NCBI RefSeq assembly: GCF_001529295.1
Contig: NZ_LLWK01000027.1
Location: 1 to 64,000 of the forward strand
Length of the DNA stretch: 64,000 nucleotides
Origin: Flavobacterium sp. TAB 87
GTDB lineage: Bacteria; Bacteroidota; Bacteroidia; Flavobacteriales; Flavobacteriaceae
Direction of reading: 5' to 3'
Below, one piece after another: positions 36,167 to 45,111 of the stretch. The stretch's first letter is position 1; each line of letters starts with the position of its first letter. Under the pieces are notes generated by a model. It worked only from the letters and a program-made list of their open reading frames with translations. It made no database searches and was not told where the DNA came from. The position numbers and the translations under genes are program-made.

Positions 36167-36205
36167 TGCCTTTTTTTTACAAGATTTACATTCTAAATCT
36201 ATCAA

Positions 36206-37618
36206 TTAACGAAGTTCTAAAAGGACAACGTTTTCTACGTGGTGCGTTTGCGGAAACATATCTACAGGACGCACACGAGTCACTTTGTATTTTTCATCCA
36301 TTAGTGCCAAATCACGTGCTTGTGTAGCCGAGTTACAACTTACATAGACTACTTTTTTGGGTGCAATTTTCATGATTTGCTCTACCACATCCTTGTGCAT
36401 TCCGTCTCTTGGTGGATCGGTAATAATAACGTCTGGTTGACCATGTTGAGCAATAAAACTGTCGTTAAAAACAACTTTCATATCGCCAACGAAAAACTCA
36501 CAGTTCGTGATGCTGTTTCTTTCTGCGTTTGCTTTTGCATCTAAAATTGCATCTGGAACACTTTCTACACCAATTACTTTTTTTGCCTCTTTGGATACAA
36601 ATTGTGCAATAGTTCCTGTTCCTGTATACAAATCATAAACAATTTCGTTACCAGTAAGTCCAGCAAAATCACGCGTTATTTTGTACAATTCGTATGCTTG
36701 ATCTGAATTGGTTTGGTAAAAAGATTTAGCATTAATACTAAATTTTAAACCTTCCATTTCTTCCAAAATATAGTTTCTACCTTTATATAGAATAATGTTT
36801 TGATCGTATATTGTATCGTTTTGTTTGTTATTCACTACAAATTGCAACGATGTAATTTGTGGGAATTTCTCATAAATGTGGTCTAGTATTAATTCTCTCT
36901 GCTCATGATTGTTATCAAAAAACTGAAATAAAACCATTAGCTCACCTGTAGAAGAAGTACGAATCATCAAAGTACGCAATAAACCTTCTTGCGCTCGAGG
37001 ATTAAAAAATTCTAAATTATTAGCTATAGCAAAATCACGAACTTCGTTGCGAATAGCGTTTGACGGATCTTCTTGCAAATGACATTTTTGGATGTCTAGA
37101 ATTTTATCCCACATTTTTGGTATATGAAAACCAAGTGCATTTCTGTCGCCTAAATCTTCAGTGCTTTCTATCTCTTCTTCAGTCAGCCAACGGCTATTTG
37201 AAAAAGAAAACTCCATTTTATTTCTGTAGAAAAATTTTTTCTGTGAACCTAAAATTGGTTCAAATTCTGGAAGTTCAATTTTTCCAATTCGTTGCAAATG
37301 ATTTTTGACCTCATTTTGTTTGTAAAAAAGCTGTTGTTCGTAGTTCATATTTTGCCACTTACAACCACCACAAACACCAAAATGATCGCAAATTGGTTCG
37401 ATACGATGCTCTGAAAATTCGTGAAATTTCACTGCTTTTCCTTCGTAATACGACTTGCGTTTCTTTAAGGTTTGAATGTCCACAACATCACCAGGAACAA
37501 CATTTGGTATAAAAATAACTTTTCCGTCGGGAGCTTTTGCTACCGAAACGCCTTTTGCACCAGCATCAAGGACTTGTATTTGATGAAAGACAACTTTGTC
37601 TGTAATTTTTCTTGCCAT
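36206..37618 (-). CDS. rlmD: 23S rRNA (uracil-C5)-methyltransferase RlmD
   Basis: 470 residues. An N-terminal TRAM domain (about 10-65, KGVSVAKAPDGKVIFIPN, VPGDVVDI) is followed by a 4Fe-4S cysteine set, CDHFGVCGGCKW at 77-88 plus a Cys near 178. The methyltransferase part has VYDLYTGTGTIAQF (SAM), TDPPRDGMH, and the catalytic cysteine in YVSCNSATQARDL. The Fe-S cysteines separate it from TrmA. It makes m5U in 23S rRNA (U1939 in E. coli numbering). It precedes the DUF6452-DUF6048 pair. Confidence 0.92.
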   Translation of the reverse strand: MARKITDKVVFHQIQVLDAGAKGVSVAKAPDGKVIFIPNVVPGDVVDIQTLKKRKSYYEGKAVKFHEFSEHRIEPICDHFGVCGGCKWQNMNYEQQLFYKQNEVKNHLQRIGKIELPEFEPILGSQKKFFYRNKMEFSFSNSRWLTEEEIESTEDLGDRNALGFHIPKMWDKILDIQKCHLQEDPSNAIRNEVRDFAIANNLEFFNPRAQEGLLRTLMIRTSSTGELMVLFQFFDNNHEQRELILDHIYEKFPQITSLQFVVNNKQNDTIYDQNIILYKGRNYILEEMEGLKFSINAKSFYQTNSDQAYELYKITRDFAGLTGNEIVYDLYTGTGTIAQFVSKEAKKVIGVESVPDAILDAKANAERNSITNCEFFVGDMKVVFNDSFIAQHGQPDVIITDPPRDGMHKDVVEQIMKIAPKKVVYVSCNSATQARDLALMDEKYKVTRVRPVDMFPQTHHVENVVLLELR

Positions 37619-37713
37619 GCCGCAAAAATAAGCCTTTGTAAACTCTTTTAAAATTAAAAGAAAAAATATTTTGCAAAAATATTTTTTTTAACATACTAAG
37701 ACTGTTTAAAAGT

Positions 37714-37721
37714 TAACTTTG
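37714..37721 (+). promoter_or_regulatory. Candidate -7 element of the histidine kinase gene
   Basis: TAACTTTG fits TAnnTTTG and lies 53 bases before the ATG at 37775. The -33 region shows no clean TTG. Confidence 0.35.
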
Positions 37722-37774
37722 TTTGAAGCAAATTGTCCCAAAATCTGCTTTAATTCATTAATATTAGCCCTACA

Positions 37775-38818
37775 ATGAGGTTTTACCAGAAATTATCGCA
37801 AATAAGTTTTCTTAAAAAAAGTTATGCCTTTAAGTTTTTATTTGTAGCCTTCGTTGGAATTCATATTCCCTTAATTGGCATATTGTTTTTTGTTTTATAT
37901 GTAAATACTGCGATTGCACCCAGCTCAATTTTATTGTTTTCTTTAGTGATGACTTTACTGGCCACAGGAATAACCTTGTTGCTTCTTAATAAATTAATTA
38001 AACCAATATCGGTTGCTTCTCGAGCTTTAGACAATTATAGAGAAAATAGAGTTTTATCTAATTTACCCATTCAATACACGGATGAAGCAGGGACGTTAAT
38101 GCTAAATATTCAAGAATCGATTTACGAAACAGAAAGTTTTATCAAAGAAAAACAAGATTTGATTTTTATGCTTTCTCACGATTTAAAAAATTTTGCAGGA
38201 AATCCACAGGGACTTGCTAAATTGATTATTCAAGAAAGTAATTCCGATTCGGTGAAAAATTTGGCTGAGTTAATTTGCCAATCAACTGATTTGCAATTTC
38301 GATACATCGAAAATTTCATCAAGTTACTAAAAGAGCAAGACGAAGTAACGCGAATTACGCAAGAGTCCAAATTATTATATATTAATGATATAGTTGCTAT
38401 TGCTGTTGAGCAAGTGAGTCAAAGGCTATTACAGAAAAACATAAAGTTAGAAACAGATATTAAAGTAGAGAAGGAGTTGTTAAATATTGATGAAAGTTTT
38501 ATGACTCAAGTTTTAGTAAACTTGATCGTAAACGCCATTAAGTTTTCATACCAAGGTGGAATTGTGAAAGTAAAGGTATTTAAAGAAGATGAAAAACTAT
38601 ACTTTACAATTTCAGATTCTGGATTGGGTTTTGATAGAAATCATAAAGAAGAGATCTTTAAAAAATTCACCAAAATGAGTAAGTTAGGTACTGCTAATGA
38701 AACTTCAACAGGTTTAGGTTTGTATTTATGCAAAAAAATTATCGAAAGACACGGCGGCAAACTATTCGCTACTAGCGAAGGAAAAAATAGAGGAGCCGTT
38801 TTTACGATTGTTTTTTAA
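37775..38818 (+). CDS. Membrane sensor histidine kinase, orphan
   Basis: 347 residues. Two membrane helices at about 19-45 and 50-72 with almost no periplasmic loop between (NTAIAPSS), then a HAMP-like linker with LDNYRENRVLSNLP. The phospho-acceptor is His135 in FMLSHDLKNFAGNP, followed by a dimerisation helix and a HATPase domain with LVNLIVNAIKFS (N box), ISDSGLGFD (G1) and ETSTGLGLYLCKKII (G2). The tiny sensor region suggests it detects a membrane or cytoplasmic signal. No response regulator is nearby, so the partner is unknown. Confidence 0.88.
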   Translation: MRFYQKLSQISFLKKSYAFKFLFVAFVGIHIPLIGILFFVLYVNTAIAPSSILLFSLVMTLLATGITLLLLNKLIKPISVASRALDNYRENRVLSNLPIQYTDEAGTLMLNIQESIYETESFIKEKQDLIFMLSHDLKNFAGNPQGLAKLIIQESNSDSVKNLAELICQSTDLQFRYIENFIKLLKEQDEVTRITQESKLLYINDIVAIAVEQVSQRLLQKNIKLETDIKVEKELLNIDESFMTQVLVNLIVNAIKFSYQGGIVKVKVFKEDEKLYFTISDSGLGFDRNHKEEIFKKFTKMSKLGTANETSTGLGLYLCKKIIERHGGKLFATSEGKNRGAVFTIVF

Positions 38819-38909
38819 TGAAGGATTTTGTAGAGTTGGAAGGTTGCAAAACTTCTAAAATTCAAAGTTTATTTCTTCAAACTATTGATACATACTAGCA
38901 TTGCAAAAC

Positions 38910-38956
38910 CTCGTTGTATTTCCATTTGTAGCGAAATAGAACGAGATTTTTATTTT
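38910..38956 (+). terminator. Probable terminator after the histidine kinase gene
   Basis: CTCGTT.TATTTC pairs with GAAATA.AACGAG around a 10-base loop, followed by a T-rich stretch; it begins about 90 bases past the stop. Confidence 0.55.
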
Positions 38957-39036
38957 TAGCTCTTTGATTTTTTAAAATAGATCAATTTCAAAACTCTGTA
39001 ATTCTGCAACTTTAAAGCTTTGACACCTTCCGTGCG

Positions 39037-39924
39037 CTAATCAAATAAATCTGAAGACAAATAGCGATCGCCTCTGTCACAAATAATGGCAACAATAACG
39101 CCTGATTCTAATTTTTCGGCAATTTTTAATGCTACAGCAACAGAACCTCCACTACTCATTCCGGCAAAGACACCTTCTTCAAGCGCTAATCTTTTGGTCA
39201 TTGCTCGGGCCTCTTCTTCGCTGACATCAACAACGGTATCAACTTTAGAGGCATCAAAAATTTTCGGTAAGTATTCTTTAGGCCATTTTCTGATTCCAGG
39301 AATTTGAGAACCATCGCTTGGTTGGGCGCCAACTATTATAATGTTAGCATTTTTTTCTTTTAAATAAGTCGACGTACCAATTATAGTTCCTGTTGTTCCC
39401 ATAGCCGAGACAAAATGAGTTACGGTTCCGTTGGTATCGTTCCAAATTTCAGGACCAGTACTTTTATAATGCGCTTTCCAGTTGTCAGCATTTGCAAATT
39501 GATTTAGCATGATATAACCACCTTTTGCTACTTTTTTATCAGCGTAATCTCTTGCTGCAATAATTCCGCCTTGAGCAGGGGTTAAAATTACTTTTGCACC
39601 ATAAGCACGCATCGTTTGCACGCGTTCTTTGGTTGAATCTTCAGGTAAAACCAATTCGATGTCAATATTAAGCACCTGCGCAATCATTGCTAATGCAATT
39701 CCCGTATTTCCACTGGTAGCTTCAATTAACTTATCTCCAGGTCTAATGTCGCCTCTGTCCAAAGCCGCTTGAACCATATTGTAAGCGGCGCGGTCTTTTA
39801 CGCTTCCACCAGGGTTGTTTCCTTCTAATTTTAATAAAAGTTTAATGTTTTTATTTTTAATCAAATTGACGCTTTCCAGTAAAGGAGTATTGCCAATAAG
39901 GTCAACTAGTTTTTGAGCTTGCAT
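39037..39924 (-). CDS. cysM: Cysteine synthase B (O-acetylserine sulfhydrylase)
   Basis: 295 residues, a fold type II PLP enzyme making cysteine from O-acetylserine and sulfide or thiosulfate. The PLP lysine is Lys43 in PGGSVKDRAAYN; the phosphate and substrate loops appear as EATSGNTGIALAM and SAMGTTGTIIGTS. The short length and AQPSDGSQIPGIRKWP favour CysM over CysK. It sits two bases downstream of the serine acetyltransferase gene, which makes its substrate, so the two form a tight cysteine operon. Confidence 0.92.
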   Translation of the reverse strand: MQAQKLVDLIGNTPLLESVNLIKNKNIKLLLKLEGNNPGGSVKDRAAYNMVQAALDRGDIRPGDKLIEATSGNTGIALAMIAQVLNIDIELVLPEDSTKERVQTMRAYGAKVILTPAQGGIIAARDYADKKVAKGGYIMLNQFANADNWKAHYKSTGPEIWNDTNGTVTHFVSAMGTTGTIIGTSTYLKEKNANIIIVGAQPSDGSQIPGIRKWPKEYLPKIFDASKVDTVVDVSEEEARAMTKRLALEEGVFAGMSSGGSVAVALKIAEKLESGVIVAIICDRGDRYLSSDLFD

Positions 39925-39926
39925 AA

Positions 39927-40715
39927 TTACTTGATTTCTTTAATTCGTACTTCAGTTGTTGTCGTGTTTAAAACCATCGATTTGGCTGGAATAGATTTGG
40001 TGACCCAAGCATTTCCGCCTACAATACTTCCTTCTCCGATAATAGTGTCACCCCCTAGAATTGTTGCGTTGGCATAAATACATACGTTTTTTTCGACGGT
40101 AGGATGTCTTTTGGCGTCTTTCATTTCTTTACTCACACTCAGCGCTCCCAAAGTGACTCCTTGGTATATTTTTACATTTTTTTCAATTATGGCCGTTTCA
40201 CCAATTACAATTCCTGTGGCGTGATCAATAAAAAAAGGAGAAGCTATTGTTGCACCTGCGTGAATGTCTGTACCGGTAATACGGTGCGCATATTCGCTCA
40301 TTAATCGAGAAAAAAGTAGCAAGTCTAAATGGTACAACTCATGGCTTAATCGATAAATGGCAATTGCGTAAAAACCTGGATAGCCTAAGTAAACTTCGTC
40401 AATACTATTTGAAGCGGGGTCATTTTCTAAAATGTAAGCGGCGTCCTGTTGTAATTGCTCCAAGACAGTTGGAAGAATTTCTAAAAACTTATCCCACATT
40501 GAATCGCATAAATTATCTGGCTTTTGACAAGCTAAGTTTGCAATGTCTTTGAATTGGACTTCGAGTTCCGCGATGCTTTTTTCGAGCGGTGCGTTTTTGT
40601 CAAATAAAGTATAAAATAACTTCTCGGTAAAAGCTTCTGTTTTTGTTTTGATTCCGTAGTTGATAGACGAATTCTTTTTTAAAGCTTTTAGATTTTCTAT
40701 GATGAGATTTTTGAT
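39927..40715 (-). CDS. cysE: Serine O-acetyltransferase
   Basis: I choose GTG at 40715 (262 residues, opening IKNLIIENLKALKKNSSINY); an in-frame ATG at 40790 adds 25 residues that do not look like the family. The N-terminal helical half is followed by LHLL-like YHLDLLLFSRLMSEYAHR and the left-handed beta helix with hexapeptide repeats: GTDIHAGATIASPFFIDHATGIVIGETAII-type turns with the active His-Asp, then IYQGVTLGALS and NVCIYANATILGG. It is the EpsC/CysE type, converting serine and acetyl-CoA to O-acetylserine for the cysM product two bases downstream. Confidence 0.87.
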   Translation of the reverse strand: MKNLIIENLKALKKNSSINYGIKTKTEAFTEKLFYTLFDKNAPLEKSIAELEVQFKDIANLACQKPDNLCDSMWDKFLEILPTVLEQLQQDAAYILENDPASNSIDEVYLGYPGFYAIAIYRLSHELYHLDLLLFSRLMSEYAHRITGTDIHAGATIASPFFIDHATGIVIGETAIIEKNVKIYQGVTLGALSVSKEMKDAKRHPTVEKNVCIYANATILGGDTIIGEGSIVGGNAWVTKSIPAKSMVLNTTTTEVRIKEIK

Positions 40716-40868
40716 CACGATTCTAAAAATTGAATTGTTTTTTGAAAGGTTAAAAGTAAGACGTTTTTTGGGAATAGGATATAAAAGCATTTAAAGAAAT
40801 TTAATGCTGCGTGTGTTTTTTGTGAAAATGTAGCGTGACTTGAACTTGTAAAATGAAGTGATTTTTAT

Positions 40869-41159
40869 TTAAATTATATAAAACCAGTGTTTGAAAGCAT
40901 AGCCACCAATCATCAAAAAAGCATTTATAATTCCCAAAATCCAAAGTGCTTTTTTGTAATTTCTTGCTTGGTCTAAAAAATATAAACCTAAAAAGATTAA
41001 AAAAAGTAGCGACGAAAAAATGGCGGGATACATTAAAAATGCAGCTTTAAATTCACCTTGAAAAAGTAGGAGTAGAGCACGCTGAAATCCGCAGCCCAAA
41101 CAGTCGACACCTAAGAGGGTTTTACTCAAACAAGGAAACATGTATTTTTCGAAATTCAA
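40869..41159 (-). CDS. DUF2752 membrane protein
   Basis: 96 residues. The family mark is the segment GVDCLGCGFQRALLLLFQGE, with the paired cysteines of the C-x-x-C-G-x-x-R-A motif, followed by FKAAFLMYPA and two membrane helices. DUF2752 proteins are small membrane proteins of unknown role. A start at the internal Met (MFPCLSK, 41141) is also possible. It is divergent from the small membrane gene at 41264. Confidence 0.78.
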   Translation of the reverse strand: MNFEKYMFPCLSKTLLGVDCLGCGFQRALLLLFQGEFKAAFLMYPAIFSSLLFLIFLGLYFLDQARNYKKALWILGIINAFLMIGGYAFKHWFYII

Positions 41160-41217
41160 TTGATTTAATTTTATACAATTTTACGAAAAATAAATGGGAT
41201 ACTGAAGATATGAAATT

Positions 41218-41244
41218 TTGCTATTTTAAAGTTTCGTATTTTTG
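41218..41244 (+). promoter_or_regulatory. Promoter of the small membrane protein/Smr operon
   Basis: TTG at 41218-41220 and TATTTTTG at 41237-41244 with 16 bases between, 20 bases before the ATG at 41264. Confidence 0.5.
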
Positions 41245-41263
41245 AGCACTCAAAATTTGAAAA

Positions 41264-41449
41264 ATGAAAAAGTTTAGAATACCAATTATGATACTAGCCA
41301 TTTTAGTTGCTCTTTATCAACAAGTAGCTGATGATAAAAACGTGTATATCATGGTAGGAGCAATTGCTATTTTTATGTTTGGAATGATGCAATTGAGTGC
41401 AAAAACACCGAGTAAGAATCAAGATAAAAAAGAAGAGGATGTTCACTAA
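41264..41449 (+). CDS. Small membrane protein ahead of the Smr gene
   Basis: 61 residues: a first helix (RIPIMILAILVALYQQVA), a second (YIMVGAIAIFMFGMMQLSA) and a lysine-rich tail (TPSKNQDKKEEDVH). No family is recognised. Its end overlaps the start of the Smr gene by 11 bases, which argues that it is a real, translated gene coupled to the Smr protein. Confidence 0.68.
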   Translation: MKKFRIPIMILAILVALYQQVADDKNVYIMVGAIAIFMFGMMQLSAKTPSKNQDKKEEDVH

Positions 41450-41996
41450 AGGAGATAAAGTAGAAGTGTTAGACGAGGCTATACATGGAGTAGTAGTGTC
41501 GGTAAAAAGTAATGAAGTTTCGATCGAAACATCAGACGGATTTATGATGACATTTTTTGTCAATGAATTGATTAAGTCACATGATTCCAACAACTTACTT
41601 TCTTCTATTAAAAGTGTTAGTATAGATTCTCTTTCTGCGGAAAAAGAAGAGCCTAAACGTAGAAGTTTTGTGAAGGAACCGAAAAGCAAAGGTGAAATTC
41701 CCGCTCCAGAATTTGATTTGCATATTGAAAAGCTGGTTCCAAATAAACGTGGAATGTCGAATTATGACATTCTAACTTTACAATCTGAAACTGCAAAAAG
41801 ACATATTGAATTTGCGATTAGAAACCGAATTCCGAAGATTGTTTTTATTCATGGTGTCGGAGAAGGAATCTTAAAAGCAGAGCTTGATTTCTTGTTAGGT
41901 CGCTACGACGAAATAGATTTTAAGGATGGAAATTATCAAAAATATGGTCTAGGTGCAACCGAAGTTTACATCCGTCAAAATACTAAAAACAGCTAA
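41439..41996 (+). CDS. Smr-domain (DUF2027-type) protein
   Basis: I start at the ATG at 41439 (MFTKGDKVEVLDEAI, 185 residues). The N-terminal part is a small beta-rich domain (GVVVSVKSNEVSIETSDGF) as in DUF2027. The C-terminal Smr domain shows FDLHIEKL (DLHG-like) and VFIHGVGEGILKAEL (the GxGxG-like HGxGxG motif), ending in the conserved YGLGATEVYI. Smr domains are nicking nucleases of DNA or RNA; recent work ties them to ribosome rescue. There is no MutS part here. It overlaps the upstream small membrane gene. Confidence 0.85.
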   Translation: MFTKGDKVEVLDEAIHGVVVSVKSNEVSIETSDGFMMTFFVNELIKSHDSNNLLSSIKSVSIDSLSAEKEEPKRRSFVKEPKSKGEIPAPEFDLHIEKLVPNKRGMSNYDILTLQSETAKRHIEFAIRNRIPKIVFIHGVGEGILKAELDFLLGRYDEIDFKDGNYQKYGLGATEVYIRQNTKNS

Positions 41997-42084
41997 ATAG
42001 AAAGCTATTTTTTAAAATCTACAAATCAATTTACAATCGAATTATTCAACTTAAATGGATGAAAAAGCCGGTAAATATACCATG

Positions 42085-42124
42085 AAAAAAGCCTCTTATT
42101 TCACTTAAATAAGAGGCTTTTTAA
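42085..42124. terminator. Bidirectional terminator after the Smr gene
   Basis: Perfect arms AAAAAAGCCTCTTATTT and AAATAAGAGGCTTTTTT around CACTT, between convergent genes. Confidence 0.88.
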
Positions 42125-42140
42125 TTCGGATTTAAAGCAA

Positions 42141-43103
42141 TTATTTTGCTAATATTAGTTCTCCAATTACAAAATTATCACCTAATCTAAAGGTATTATT
42201 TCCTTTTTGTAAAGTAGCGTTTTTAAGTGTTATGGTATGTTTAAAAGTATCCGGTCCAAAACTTTCCGTCTTTACTTCGATGGTGCCGCTTACGCCAGCA
42301 ACACCTTTTACGCCATTCCATGTTTCTCTAACAGTTGGTGTCGATGAAGCAGGAGTTTGACAAAAGTATTCATCTGATAAAAAGTCATTGTAAACTGTAT
42401 AAACTAGTTTGTTACTACTGCTTCCAATGATTCCTGTACGTGGCGATCCTGGAGGTGTAGCTTCGTTTGTAAGCAACGCTGGATCAATACCATCAATAAC
42501 GATCGATGCATTGTTTTTCCAATTATAAACTTGTTTAGATACGCTACATTGTTCGGCCTTCTCGTTAAAAGTAAAAGGCAAAGGTTCAAAGGTTGTTTTA
42601 TAATCTCCAAATGGAAACTCTGCATACACTTGTGGTCCAGTAGGCTTTAAGAACGTAATGTTTTTAAAAGATATATTGTGATTGTAACCTGTTATTCGGC
42701 TGCTGTTATCGGTTGCATTAACTGTTTTAATAGCAGTAGTTAAAATTTCCATTATGCCTCCTGTGGCAGTCCACTGTTCGGTAACTGTAGGTGCTGCTGG
42801 CGGAATTATATCGCAAATTGTGTTTTTTGAAACGGCACCATTGTACGCTCTGTATATCACGCGATACGAACTGTTATTGATCTCGTAAAGTGCTGGTTTA
42901 CCGCTATCAGAAGGTTCGTCAATAATTGCACTTTCTGGAATATCAAGCAATATTGATTCGTTTTCATTTAGTTTATAGATAATGCCATTGGTACAGCTTT
43001 CTACCGCCGCTTTATCAAAATTGATCGTATCAACTTTTAAATCGCCGTCGTCACAACCGGTTACAATTAGAGCAAAAAGTACTAAACTGACAATCTTTTT
43101 CAT
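42141..43103 (-). CDS. Lipoprotein with two homologous domains, function unknown
   Basis: I start at the ATG at 43103 (MKKIVSLVLFALIVTGC, 320 residues); an upstream start would spoil the lipoprotein signal (lipobox VTGC). The mature part is two related halves. Each opens with a cysteine-containing strand (AVESCTNGIIYKL; AEQCSVSKQVYNW), has SSYRVIYRAYN or NKLVYTVYND, then a Pro-rich link to EQWTATGG or ETWNGVKG, and ends HNISFKNITFLK or HTITLKNATLQK. An internal duplication is clear. I know no named family. It is probably an envelope protein of the outer-membrane inner leaflet or surface. Confidence 0.7.
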   Translation of the reverse strand: MKKIVSLVLFALIVTGCDDGDLKVDTINFDKAAVESCTNGIIYKLNENESILLDIPESAIIDEPSDSGKPALYEINNSSYRVIYRAYNGAVSKNTICDIIPPAAPTVTEQWTATGGIMEILTTAIKTVNATDNSSRITGYNHNISFKNITFLKPTGPQVYAEFPFGDYKTTFEPLPFTFNEKAEQCSVSKQVYNWKNNASIVIDGIDPALLTNEATPPGSPRTGIIGSSSNKLVYTVYNDFLSDEYFCQTPASSTPTVRETWNGVKGVAGVSGTIEVKTESFGPDTFKHTITLKNATLQKGNNTFRLGDNFVIGELILAK

Positions 43104-43250
43104 AGAAGTAAAATTTATTTTTAAAAGTAAGCACCGATTACAGTCCATATCTATTGATCTTATGGAGTTTATCAGTTTTGCTTATTGGTATTTTATTGTA
43201 ATTAAATTGGGGTCAAAAATAGTGAAAAAATTGCCAATACAATCTAGCTT

Positions 43251-43277
43251 TTGACCAATTGATATTTTATAACTTTG
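43251..43277 (+). promoter_or_regulatory. Promoter of the cysteine desulfurase gene, near-leaderless
   Basis: TTG at 43251-43253 and TAACTTTG at 43270-43277 with 16 bases between. The -7 element ends five bases before the ATG at 43283, so transcription should begin almost at the start codon. Confidence 0.6.
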
Positions 43278-43282
43278 CAGCT

Positions 43283-44407
43283 ATGAAAAAAGTGTACCTA
43301 GACAACGCTTCTACGACAGCTATGCGTGCTGAAGTGATTGAAGAAATGACAAGAATTATGGCAAATGATTACGGAAATCCGTCGTCAACGCACAGTTTTG
43401 GTCGCAATGCGAAGACCGTTTTGGAGCTTTCACGCAAGAAAATTGCAAGCTATTTAAACTGCAATGCTCAGGAAATTATTTTTACTTCTGGCGGTACCGA
43501 AGCCAATAATATGATTCTTCGTTCCGCCGTCAAAAATTTAAAAGTAGCACGAATTATTACATCAAAAATTGAGCATCATGCCGTTTTGCATACGCTTTTG
43601 GTGCTCCAAAATGAGTTCGGAATTGCAATTGATTATGTGAATGTCAATACAGATGGAAGTATCGACTTGAGCCATTTATCAACCCTTTTATCAGCGGAAA
43701 AGAAAACTTTGGTGAGTTTAATGCATGTAAATAATGAGACTGGAAGTTTATTAGACTTAGAAAGAGTAGTTCAAATTTGTAAGCAATATGACGTTTTATT
43801 TCATTCGGATACCGTTCAATCTATTGGTAAAACAGAGATTGATTTACAGCGAATACCGCTTGATTTTCTGGTAGCAAGTGCTCATAAATTTCATGGACCT
43901 AAAGGAATTGGATTTGCTTTTATCCGAAAAAACTCAGGTCTGCAGCCCTTAATTATTGGTGGCGAGCAAGAAAAAGGTCTTCGTGGCGGAACCGAAGCAG
44001 TACATCAAATTGCCGGAATGGCCAAAGCACTGACAATTGCCTGCGAGAATTTAGATCAGGAAAGAAAATACATTTATGATTTAAAATTATATCTAATAGA
44101 ACAACTTGAGCTGCATTTTTCGGGCTTTAGAATCAACGGAAGAAAAGATGATTTTTATAACATTCTGAATGTTATTTTGCCTTTATCAGTAGATAAAACA
44201 ACGATGCTTTTGTTTAGTTTGGATATGAAAGGCATCGCAGTTTCGAGAGGAAGTGCGTGCCAGTCGGGTAGTATAAAGCCTTCTCATGTTTTAAAAGAAA
44301 TGCTTTCGGAGAATGATTTAAAATTACCCAATCTCCGAATTTCATTAAGTCATTACAATACAAAAGTAGATATTGATTATTTGATTGAAGCGCTGAAGTT
44401 GGTTTAA
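43283..44407 (+). CDS. Cysteine desulfurase, IscS/NifS type
   Basis: I start at the ATG at 43283 (MKKVYLDNASTTAMR, 374 residues). This PLP enzyme takes sulfur from cysteine for Fe-S clusters or tRNA thiolation. Visible are TSGGTEANNMIL, IEHHAVLHTL, the PLP lysine in VASAHKFHGPKGIG and the active cysteine in SRGSACQSGSIKPSH, a long-loop type like IscS (group I). The gene stands alone without iscU or sufBCD neighbours, so the partner is unknown; a tRNA-modification role is possible. The promoter is almost leaderless. Confidence 0.87.
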   Translation: MKKVYLDNASTTAMRAEVIEEMTRIMANDYGNPSSTHSFGRNAKTVLELSRKKIASYLNCNAQEIIFTSGGTEANNMILRSAVKNLKVARIITSKIEHHAVLHTLLVLQNEFGIAIDYVNVNTDGSIDLSHLSTLLSAEKKTLVSLMHVNNETGSLLDLERVVQICKQYDVLFHSDTVQSIGKTEIDLQRIPLDFLVASAHKFHGPKGIGFAFIRKNSGLQPLIIGGEQEKGLRGGTEAVHQIAGMAKALTIACENLDQERKYIYDLKLYLIEQLELHFSGFRINGRKDDFYNILNVILPLSVDKTTMLLFSLDMKGIAVSRGSACQSGSIKPSHVLKEMLSENDLKLPNLRISLSHYNTKVDIDYLIEALKLV

Positions 44408-44457
44408 AACAGTATACATCACAACAGACTTAACGCCTTGTTATTCGTAATTAGCTA

Positions 44458-45018
44458 TTATTTCCGAATCACTTTTACTTGCGCATCATTTGTTAACTTG
44501 ATAATTGTTGATGGTTTTCCAGCCAATTTATCTTGGTTAAGTTGTACCACATAATCAACGCCCTTAATTATTTCTGGACTAATATCTTTATATGCAATTG
44601 GCGTAGGTTGGCCTGAAATATTAGCAGATGTTGAAACTAATGGTTTTTTCATTCTTTCTAATAATTTAAAACAAAAGGGATCTTTTACAATTCTGATTCC
44701 TAGTGAATTGTCTGCGGCAATGATGTTTTTTGCCACATTACGAGGTTCGTCTAGAATTAAAGTAGTTGGTCTTTCAGATAAATCTAAAATTTGCCATGCC
44801 ACTTCAGGAATGTTTTTAAACACATTGTACATCATCTTTTCGCCATTCATTAAAACAATCATACTTTGCGTTTCCGCACGTTGTTTTAGCTTGTATATTT
44901 TTGCAACAGCTTCAGGATTAGTGGCATCACAACCAATTCCCCAAACGGTATCGGTTGGATATAGAATGATTCCACCTTCTTTTATAACTTCGTATGCCTT
45001 ATGTATTTCTTCGTTCAT
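44458..45018 (-). CDS. L-threonylcarbamoyladenylate synthase (Sua5/YciO/YrdC)
   Basis: 186 residues, the TsaC-size form without the extra Sua5 domain. It makes threonylcarbamoyl-AMP from threonine, bicarbonate and ATP for t6A37 in tRNA. The N-terminal YPTDTVWGIGCDA and KIYKLKQRAETQSMIVLM carry the conserved Lys/Arg set, followed by PTTLILD, SLGIRIVKDPF and PLVSTSANISGQPTP, the classic YrdC signature. Partners tsaB/D/E are not in the window. The gene is oriented like the pseudogene upstream but unrelated to it. Confidence 0.88.
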   Translation of the reverse strand: MNEEIHKAYEVIKEGGIILYPTDTVWGIGCDATNPEAVAKIYKLKQRAETQSMIVLMNGEKMMYNVFKNIPEVAWQILDLSERPTTLILDEPRNVAKNIIAADNSLGIRIVKDPFCFKLLERMKKPLVSTSANISGQPTPIAYKDISPEIIKGVDYVVQLNQDKLAGKPSTIIKLTNDAQVKVIRK

Positions 45019-45111
45019 TCTATAAAATTTATCCTTGTTTTTGTACGTTTACGTAAGTTACAAATGTATGAATAAAAACGATATTAATTATTTACCTCTT
45101 TTGTTCCAAAC

